From: Priapulus caudatus
Taxonomy: Eukaryota > Priapulida > Priapulimorpha > Priapulimorphida > Priapulidae
Length of the DNA: 48,639 nt
NCBI RefSeq assembly: GCF_000485595.1
Contig: NW_014577075.1
Coordinates: forward strand, 771,727 to 820,365
Reading direction: 5' to 3'
Of this stretch, positions 40,239 through 48,639 are shown in pieces (position 1 is the first letter of the stretch; each line of letters starts with the position of its first letter). The notes beneath the pieces were generated by a model. The model saw only the letters and a list, made by a program, of their open reading frames with translations, made no database searches and had not been told where the DNA came from. The position numbers and the translations under genes are program-made.

Positions 40239-41447
40239 AGTTAAAGATTTAGTGAGTGTAACTCAACAACCCTGAACTCGGAATCCACTGCAAACATTCC
40301 CCTTGCATTGTAGGCAATTGGTTTCCCATACACTTTCATATTCAGCAGATATACCTAAAAATGCACAACACAGTTTTCAAAGATTTGCGCCATAACATGA
40401 GAGGTGCATACATGTACGTTATTTCAAACAAAACACTGTTTTGTGCATTTATCCAGTGACATCAGAAGCTAGGTTGGTTTGGGGAGTCTACCAATTCCTA
40501 TGCAATTACTTCATACCCGATAATATGTGGACTTAGCTTTACTTTAGCTCTAGCATTATAGGTTCCACCACTACCCATTACAGATTCATGTAGTGTGAAA
40601 TGATGGATGCTACCGTTAGGTTTAAATTAACAACTATTATACTGTCTGCAGGAAATGCCAAATCTAAAGAATTATTTCTTTGTCTATTAGAATGTATTTA
40701 AACTCTCTATTATCGTCTTTTAAAACGAAGATGATGGAGTGAACCATCATTTCAATATGCTACGACAGCCTTTGATAAAGTTTTAGTGATCAAGTTCAAT
40801 AAACTGTAGATATGTACGCTGGCACTGAATGATATTGCTCTGTGCTACTACGTTCTACTCTGAAATATTGAGAGTGTCTGTTGGCTTGCCTTTCTATTAT
40901 ATTTGCAGTGTCAAAGTCAATGAATTTTTTTTAATGTAATTTTCCTTTGGGATTAACAGGGAGGGATGGGACGAACCACTCAATCACGTTGTAGAGGTTT
41001 GGTGACCCTGTGTCGTGGGTTGGAAGGTTTACACTGGCTAGCATCTTATTATGGCTGATAGGGTCTATGTCTCCCTGGGTACTGCCGGAACGTACCCTGG
41101 GTACTGCCGGAATGTAACCTGGGTACTGCCGGAACGTACCCTGGTAACTATCTAATATGCCGGACCATACCTCGCCTACTCCAAACCGTACCCAGTTTTC
41201 AGCCCCCTCGACCGACTGTTGGCAGGAAGCGTACCGCTTTACGGCAATAGTCTAGGCTTGTTTCCGGTACATGTGGTGCATTTCCCGCACGACAATACGT
41301 TTCCAACTCCCCATCTTCGCTCTTCGTAACCCTTACCCTGTTGCGTTTCACCTCCCGACCCTTTCTACAAATGTCAGCGAGTCTATACATTTCCAACCCA
41401 TTAAGATAATCATACACATTTTCCTGTTCCACAACACTTGCCACCAT
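40239..41447 (-). CDS. Candidate two-exon small protein gene, not recognised
   Basis: A first exon 41337-41447 starts at an ATG in CAAGATGGTGG (a YY1-like context) and ends at AACAGG before a strong GTAAGG donor. An open second piece, about 40239-40364, follows TGCATTTTTAG and ends in TAA. The two join in phase 0 to give about 74 residues, including LNGLEMYRLADICRKG and VYGKPIAYNARGMF. The order puts it head-to-tail upstream of CHCHD1. I recognise no family. The second piece could instead be an upstream CHCHD1 exon, but the phase then does not fit. Confidence 0.3.
40365..41072. other. Non-coding, possible intron of the candidate small gene
   Basis: AT-rich unique sequence that is not present in the second copy of the duplicated block within this window. 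I see no exon in it. Confidence 0.5.
41073..41138. repeat. 22-bp tandem repeat, three units
   Basis: The unit CCCTGGGTACTGCCGGAACG plus TA repeats three times with minor changes, and a partial fourth unit follows. Confidence 0.85.
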
Positions 41448-41460
41448 CTTGCAAAAATCT

Positions 41461-41485
41461 CGCATGCGCAGTGTACGCATGCGCG
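41461..41485. promoter_or_regulatory. Paired NRF-1-like sites
   Basis: CGCATGCGCA (41461-41470) and CGCATGCGCG (41476-41485) match the GCATGCGC core bound by NRF-1, 15 bases apart. They lie 14 bases upstream of the ATG of the candidate minus-strand exon 41337-41447. This fits a housekeeping or mitochondrial-gene promoter; function is inferred from the motif alone. Confidence 0.45.
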
Positions 41486-41515
41486 AAAATGTCGTAAACA
41501 TTACGAAAGGAATTC

Positions 41516-41637
41516 TGGCGTGCGAACGCGTGACGTCACCGGTATTGTATATACATGCACCATAGCTGCCATGTGTTTTAGCTACATATCCGGTGCATGT
41601 ATATACAATACCGGTGACATCACGCGTTCGCACGCCA
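41516..41637. mobile_element. Long hairpin with 46-bp arms (foldback element)
   Basis: The arms 41516-41561 and 41592-41637 are reverse complements with a single mismatch, start TGGCGTGCGAACGCGTGACG, and are separated by 30 bases. No target duplication is visible. It contains a CRE-like TGACGTCA in one arm. It could be a minimal MITE. Confidence 0.75.
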
Positions 41638-42433
41638 AAATATTTTCAAACAGGATTGCCAGTAGTGCTTACTTTGTGGAATAAAAGGATAAATACATGG
41701 TGTAAAGTTGTGTGAAGTGTTCAAAAAAATAGGTGAGATGTCCATGTAATATTGCTCGCTCGCTCTCCCTTTTCGTACTCCCTCGCGCTCTCTCGTTCTC
41801 TCAACCTCTCTCGTTGTCTATCGCAATCTTTATAGCACATTGTAAATGACTTTCGCGTTACCAAAACAACTCGCCAAAACAACATACAGTTGCGTGACTT
41901 TAGCGTGACCTTACAGGAAACTCACGTACGTACATACATAGATTCGCGAAATATAATATACTCATGACCGCCGCAAGAAATATTTTAAATCATTAAGACC
42001 GTAGCTCATTACTTGGCGGGGTGACAGATGGAAATTTTGTTAGTGTTGATGTCTGCGCCGAGGAAGCCTTGATCGTAGATTCCTCGATACCCCCGTAGCG
42101 TATGTATCGGTAACGGCCAGTACAGAAATAATTAGACGCACTAAGCCTGTCCTACGTCAAACGAACCGTCGCAAGGAATTCGGTTTCCTCTTCGCAGCTG
42201 TGCATAAGCGATTCGCCTTCGCTTACTATCCTATCGCATCTGAAAATCATTTGCCCGAGCAGCGTTTTTGCTAATTGTATGCTCGGTTATAAGTCGGCCG
42301 ATGCCGATAGACGCCGCGGCATGACGACGCGGGGGCAACAGCTGCCGAGTCGCACGCCGCCGTCGCGCACGCGTTACAACAACACCGCATCGCATGCGAT
42401 GCCGCCGCGTCGATCGGCACTATAACTGCTTAC
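41638..42433. other. Non-coding, becoming CpG-rich
   Basis: AT-rich to about 42050, then CpG-rich towards 42433. No exon is found before the candidate at 42434. Confidence 0.5.
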
Positions 42434-42467
42434 CGAGACCATCGTCGCTGTCCGAGTCGTCGTTCAT
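42434..42467 (-). CDS. Candidate first coding exon (MNDDSDSDDGL), possibly of the SLC23 gene
   Basis: On the minus strand an ATG opens a short acidic peptide and stops at a strong GTAAGC donor after one base of a glycine codon. The 32843-33018 SLC23 exon begins with the remaining two bases of such a codon, so the phase fits. Exon 40026-40144 of CHCHD1 would also fit in phase. The surrounding 42300-42680 is CpG-rich, as expected at a promoter. If it belongs to SLC23, CHCHD1 is nested in a ~9.4-kb first intron on the same strand. Confidence 0.35.
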
Positions 42468-42687
42468 CGTCGTTCGTCGCCTCGTCCTACAGCTGGATCT
42501 CAGCCGATGACTGTGTGTCCATTCCACGACAGTGTCGCCACGAGGCAGGCTCGGCTCCGTGTACTCCCAGTGTTATCGCGCTATGCGGCGGCACTGCGCA
42601 CCCAAGCTGAGAGAAGCCCGTCGATCGGTGTGCGGCCAGCACAATAGCATCCTCTCACGGAGAGAGGCAGAGACGAGGCTGCATCAA

Positions 42688-43160
42688 TACGTCACGGCGT
42701 CGTACATGCGCGTACCAACACGTCACGGCGTCGTACACGCGCGTACCAACACGTCACGGCGTCGTACACGCGCGCCCAAGCAACACGTCACGGGCGCGTA
42801 CATGCGGCAGCGGCAACAAACGTACGGCGTCGTAACACCGCGTACCAGACACCGTCACGGCGTCGTACCCGAGCGCGCACAAAAAGCGTCACGGCGCCGT
42901 ACACGCGCGAAACCAACACGTCACGGCGTTCGTACACGCCGCGTAACGCAACACGTCACGGCGTCGTACATCCGCGAACCAACACGTCACGGCGTCGTAC
43001 ACGCGCGACCAACACGTCACGGGCGGGTCGTACACGCGCTTTACCAAAACAACCGGTTTTCACGCCGGCGTCGCCGCGCCGGCAACACAGTCAGCGCGCG
43101 TACACCGCGTAACACGTACTCACACGGGTACACAAGTGCAACGGTCGTACGCCACACGCA
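42688..43160. repeat. 31-bp minisatellite, expanded and error-laden copy
   Basis: Roughly a dozen degenerate units of the 34892 repeat. An open frame of 283 codons spanning it (repeating TRHGVVHAR-like peptides) is a product of the repeat, not a gene. Confidence 0.85.
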
Positions 43161-46100
43161 GGCATCAGCGCGCGCGCGCAGACGAGCGTGCGCACGCCTT
43201 CAATCTTCCGTAACTAGCACGTTCGTCTGCATCGCAAGCGGCGTTGCAGGCGGACGAAAAATCCACACTGGCCATCACTACGGCGATCCGGCACGCGCAC
43301 TGCAATTACAGTCGAGCAGTCGTCGGCTGGCAAACTTTTCGGCACGGTGCGATCACTTGCCACTGTCATTCACCTCTCGATAAATAGTCAGTTGAGAGCC
43401 CTGCTCGTAGTCAACGCACCAGATAGAAGGCGCTACCACCCTCTCGCCTCCGAGCGAAAGCACTACTTAGTGCACTCAACTAACAAACACAAGCTTCTTA
43501 GCACGCGCGTGATCGGCGTTAGGACTCGGCATCTACAGCACCACCAGCTACCCGAATAGAAAGCTAGGTGCTGAGGACATTATATGGTCATGCCTAGCAA
43601 AGCGCCGATGTCGGCAACAGGGTACAACAATTCGCGCGGCTAATTGTTTCAACTCTTTCGGCGCGTCGAAAACGACTCGCCTGCCCCGCTAAGGCGAATA
43701 AATCGCTTACAACGGCACATCGTGCGCCGTGTTCGTCTAACATGGACCTTAGAGCCGCGCGCAACCGCGTGAGTTATTTACTCAAGGAAAATGACGCCAA
43801 TGAGTCATTTTACGCTCACGTGCGCGCGGATTTTTCGTTGAGTAATTGACAGCATGGCGTCATTTTACTCACGTGGTGTGACTGACGATATTTCGTTGAG
43901 TATATCTTGAGCTCTATGCGGCCATTTTAGCTTGAGTAGAATAACTCACGTGTGCGACGGGCTTTTAAGCAACAGGGATAGCCGCGAAAGAAATGGAAGC
44001 GGCATAATTAAGAAAACACTGGGCGGCTGCCAGCACGAGAGAAGCAAGTGCCCACTTTTTGATGGCATTGCACACCAGCGCGGCGCCACGTTCCCAGTGT
44101 AAGTAAACCAACAGCGTGAACTCTCACGCGCTTAAAAAAGCGGCTTGGAATTATGGTAAAAGCAGAGGAGGGCAGTTTTCGCCAAACTACATGATATCCG
44201 CCCGTGTTCTCCCCAAGACTGTGCAAGTATAATCGAAGTTTGGTCGCGCTAGGTCAATTAGGAGGCTTGAAGTTAGAGCAGAAAGGAAAATATGATAAAG
44301 GTCAAAGGTTAAGGGTCAAATAAAGGTTGTGGACCTGGTTTCGGTACCTAAACACGCTTGCCTCCCCAAGATTGTGTAAGTATACCAAAGTTTCGGTCGC
44401 GCTAGTCAATTAGGCCGAGTTATAGCAGTGGTAAGGAAATATGAATCAAGGTCTAGGTAAAGGTCAAATAAAAAGCCGCAGTGACCTTGTTTGGTAGCAC
44501 GACACACCGTTCTCTCCAAGACTGTGTAAGTATACCGAATTTTGGTCGCGCTAGTCAATTAGGTTGTAGGAGAGCGGCAGGCTCTCGCATTCCCAGCATC
44601 CCTGCACCCTCGGGCGAGGGTCGGGGATGGTAATATTCCCAGGCATCATGCTCGCTCTACCCTCTTCTTCGCAAAGCGCAGTTTTAAAGGGCCTAGCCCC
44701 CAGCATCCGATTCCAACTCTCCTTCTACGAGCTTACCTTTCGCCAATCTACCTTCACCTGCACCCCCGAGCGCGCTCCGCGGAATCGCACTCTAAGGTAC
44801 GACATATACTTGTATTCAATTACGCGTCACGCGCGCGCGAGTCTTACGACGGCGGAGACATCTGTATAGTATCATACGATTGTGTTTGACTAGAGGAAAT
44901 AGACCACGAAAGAGTAGCTTTCAATAATAACTGGCTTTAATGTTATCTATCCGACGCAACAACCTGTCATGCTACCCTTAAGGCGACTACATCGCACATG
45001 CCAAACGCGTGAACCTGGTAACGGGAGTTGAAGGACTCGATTAATAGGGGCCGAGTTAGAGAGCTGGAAGGGAAATATGATCAAGGTCAAGGTAAAGGTC
45101 AAATAAAAGGTCGCAGTGACCTCGGTTTTGATACGCTCCTCACCTTCTCCGCAAGATGTGTAAGCTATAACGCAAAGTTGGTCACGCTAGGTCAATTAGC
45201 GGGTCGAGTTATAGAGCGGAAGGAAATTCTCTGCGGCGGACCGCAGCGGCGGCGGCTGGAGATATGAAACCGAAGTATCCGGCCACCGACTTTCGTCGCG
45301 GGGGATACAATAAAGCTACAACATGTGTTGTTACCATAGTTCTTAATGTCTGTGTGCTCTCAATCGGCCGTGAATGAAGTTCCAATCGTGAAGATGGGCG
45401 GTTAAAGGTTTGTCTGTCCAAACAAACTGTATGGTGTTGCCTGTTAGTTTTGTGTTGCATTTGATCACTGCTGTCATCTCAGTATGTAATTATTGTCATT
45501 CCTTACTCTTTGTTATTGCAAAATTTAAGCGTTTTCCGTAAACTCTGGCAACTCTCGTAGTAGACCTGTTAATGTTGATCAAGCATTAAACTTTGAATGC
45601 TGTGAGTAAAGGTCCCTTTGAGCTTGGAAGACTGAGCTTTGAAGGTTATGAAGTTACATTCAACGTCAATATAAGAGGATGGCATCATAGATATAGACAT
45701 AGATACTTAGAAAAACTGCTGCTGGCGCTACAAATAAGTCAATAACAGTGTCCAGCATATTGGAAAAAATTAAGCTAGTGAAAATCCGCCTGCACGAGTC
45801 TGTAATTAGTTCATAAAGATAATCGTTGAATATATACAATCATAATGGATGTAAAATTGCATTTGCCAGCATATAGTCTAACCGGCGGCGTATGAAAGCC
45901 AGCGGTATACCGACTACGAAAAATTTGGTGAATACGGCTGGCGCTACGTCGAATAAGCTTCTGGTAAGCTTTGTATAAGTTAAGAAGCACGCTGAAGCAC
46001 GCTGACACGCTGGTACTAATACTCATAAGTACGGAGCAGCGCATCGAAAATGCGAGTAAGCGTGCGGAAAAACCAGGCTTCACGTGCTTCTAACTTAATA

Positions 46101-48639
46101 CAAAAGCATACCCATAAACTTATCGAACGTACGCCAGCGTATTCACCACAATTTCCAAATACGTGCGTAACGCGGCATTCATACGAAGGTGTGACAGCGC
46201 CATAATGGAGAATTCTGAAATATTAATATCACGCCTTGCAAATCGCAATGTACAAATGACACATATCAAATGTAGAATAGCTATCAACTGAATAAATCAT
46301 AATCTAATTATATTATGTTTAAGAAAATATGCATGCTGGTACACTTCTTATCGTTCAACAGAATAGGTATTACTGAAATGTGAAGTACAATGTTTTTCTG
46401 TAATAATATAGAGCTTGTGCACTTTGTTTCGTGAATAACGCTCTCATATGAGCGCACTTAAATAAGTCCACATACCTGAGATTCCTCCACGATCTATATT
46501 AATATTAATTTAATGTTACAGGGTGCAAGATGTTAAGTATGGATAGGCCTAAACAAAACAACGAACAGTTTGGTATTCCTTCACGCAACAACTGAAGTTT
46601 TGTGTATTGTAAAAACTAATATTGCAGTAATACAGAAAAAATGAATTAATTTTTCAGTCCAACCAACTAAACATGTTCATCATTAATACAAATATCTCTG
46701 GCATAGTACCCATGATTATGCAAATGTTGAAGCCGAATGCTAGAGTAACTGGCACCTTGTGTAGTTAATAAGTAACTAACCTTATAGGCCAAACACTATT
46801 AGTTTGTTCCAATATCACTGCTGGTTAACATTACAAAACAAGAAATTGAAATCGGTTGTTGATCAATGTATCAAACGTAATCAAAGTTTACGTGCCGTAA
46901 ATGTCATCCAGGAGTTCAAGCAATGACGTAAACATTTGTGGCGCACCATATTGTTTTGGACGCCAAGATGAATCGAGTGTCACAGGTGTAACCACGGACA
47001 ACAGACTAAACATGGAAATGGAGTTAAAAACACACGTATTAAATCACGGACCGCTGCCAACGTGGACAGCGCCTGACAAAAGTTCCTTATCAACGAGCGT
47101 CCCATGGTTTAAGCGAAACAAACTGACGATAGAGCATTGCGTACGGCCAAGCAGCCGTGCGAAATTTAACGGTGCACTATAATATCTTATCACACCCGCT
47201 TCGCCGGCAGCGTTTTGAACTGTAAACGAACTCAATTTTTGAATCTGCTGGGAATTTCAATTAAACATTTCTTAGTACGCAGCAGTGATATTGGAAAACA
47301 TCATACGCTTTGGATGAAGTTAGTACTTTATTAACTACACAATGGTGCCAGTTACCCTAAGCATTCGTCAAACATTGCATAAATCAATGCCTAGTATTGG
47401 CCTTTAACAGACAAAATCATTGGCCTACGTTAAATTTGAAACAATTCAATGTAAATAAGGTTGACAACTTGGGCACTTCACCCAATGAATCAATAATTTT
47501 CGTTACCTACACACAAGATTGTTAATCAACTCTTATAATCATCTGTGAACATACATTAGATGAATCTTACTGGCTATCGATTCAACACATTGATGGAGTA
47601 TTGGTTTGAAACAACACCACACACCATTATGATGTATCCCAGCTTTAAACAATTTATTTATTTTAGTATGAATGTTTGCCCATCTGACCTAGACATGGCA
47701 AGATGTACTGGTATATTTGATCAAGTCTTATCATGCCGTATGGCTCCTCCCAATTGTTTATCGGCAGCTCCTGATTGGCTTGTTAATCTCACAAACTGGT
47801 GCAACTCACGCGTGGTTTCCACAGAAACGCACTATGCGCCTAAGCATGTCATGCTAGCTCTTCTTCTTCGGCTTTGTGGATATCGCTCAAAGACTATTGA
47901 GAATGTTGGCGAGGGTATCGACCACCATAGCGCTCTTTGATAATACCCTTCGCCTCGTCGGCTTTCTCTTAGATTCGGTTATTTCGTAAAGCACCAGAAT
48001 GTTTAATAAGGCATGGAGAACATCGATATACTGACATCCTATAAGTAAGTTTTATCAAATGAAATTAAATTGGTAACATAATTAACAAAACCACAGATTA
48101 GGAACCATGGCATTGATATTTCTATTGCAACTATCAATCAATCTATCTAAAATGTGCTTTGAAACAAAACTATGTAGGCAGAAGTATGCAGTAAAATCAT
48201 TCCTGGCTATTGAGTTGGATTGGTTACTGAAAAGGTTGCAGCTATATGGAATTGATGGCCTATGTTGCTGAGTTAACCTATGGTTGGCACCTGGAACATC
48301 TATCCAGTTAACCTAATTTTAATGATGAAGTCAAATACAATGATGTAATATATCCAAAGAACAAGAAAAGGAGAACGCATAGAGATTATACATATATTTA
48401 GTTTTAAGTTATAAGTACTTTACTGGCGACAATAGATGCATTTACCAGCACAACACACTAAGACGCTACTGATAGAAACTTACCAAATGCTGTTATAGGC
48501 AAATGTTTTCCAAATGCCTGTGATCTCAAGCCTGTGCAAAATATCCTGGGCATGAACTCATTCTTTCAAATGGCAGGAGAGCATCAAATGTCAGCTCAAT
48601 TTATACATACTATTTCCCTGAAACATTCCAACAATTATA
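42690..48639. repeat. Large duplicated block, copy 2 (noisy), runs off the window
   Basis: It repeats 34891-40150 in order and orientation, including the minisatellite, dyad element, AGGTCA units, both inverted-repeat elements and the CHCHD1 exons. It is several hundred bases longer, because of minisatellite expansion and single-base insertions everywhere. Errors fall equally in coding and non-coding parts. The pattern resembles unpolished long-read sequence. Confidence 0.9.
47854..48617 (-). pseudogene. Frameshifted second copy of CHCHD1 exons (probable assembly artefact)
   Basis: The two exons of the 39420-40144 gene recur at about 47854-47984 and 48484-48617. Each has several single-base indels, and the acceptor of the last exon is altered. 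The frame is destroyed in both. Since indels are equally dense in surrounding non-coding sequence, sequencing error is more likely than pseudogene decay. Confidence 0.75.

Noticed and set aside
42532-43383. 283-codon Arg-rich repetitive protein
   Set aside because: Minisatellite read-through in the noisy copy; the cleaner copy does not keep the frame.

Overview
The window is animal nuclear DNA. It has GT-AG introns, abundant microsatellites, several non-autonomous transposons, interstitial TTAGGG hexamers, and metazoan genes split over many short exons. An intact ADMP (anti-dorsalizing BMP-family ligand) together with TTAGGG-type hexamers fits a non-insect bilaterian invertebrate (lophotrochozoan, ambulacrarian or priapulid-like). 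The sequence does not allow a species call. Two runs of N (10249-10939 and 22910-22919) and stretches with raw-long-read-like errors show that this is an imperfect draft assembly.

Layout. 1716-5510 (+) holds the last seven exons of a cGMP-dependent protein kinase (PRKG/foraging type), covering the whole catalytic domain to the stop codon; the cGMP-binding half lies upstream of the window. 5.9-13.9 kb has no gene I can recognise. It holds a 199-bp foldback element with internal telomere-like repeats, a CpG-rich tract and an assembly gap. 14249-19847 (+) is a complete five-exon ADMP gene (384 aa). 20-24.8 kb is intergenic, with one unassigned candidate exon, a second copy of an ~850-bp segment that also sits in ADMP intron 1, a nuclear-receptor half-site array and a 543-bp inverted-repeat element. 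24838-33018 (-) is an SLC23/NCS2 nucleobase-ascorbate-type transporter in at least eight exons, with the 3' end and a few exons not located; a possible first coding exon is at 42434-42467. 39420-40144 (-) is the core of CHCHD1/mS37, a twin-CX9C mitochondrial ribosomal protein. A possible unrecognised two-exon gene (41447 to 40239) lies just upstream on the same strand.

The right end is dominated by a duplication: about 34.89-40.15 kb recurs at about 42.69-48.64 kb. The second copy differs mainly by small insertions spread through unique sequence, repeats and coding exons alike. I read this mainly as uncorrected long-read gap filling, not a biological tandem duplication.

The genes have no shared pathway: a cytosolic signalling kinase, a secreted morphogen, a membrane transporter and a mitoribosome component. 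The most unusual content is the collection of inverted-repeat elements. In particular, two unrelated foldback elements (7702-7900 and 33599-33834) both have 9-bp target duplications and both carry telomere-like hexamers inside.
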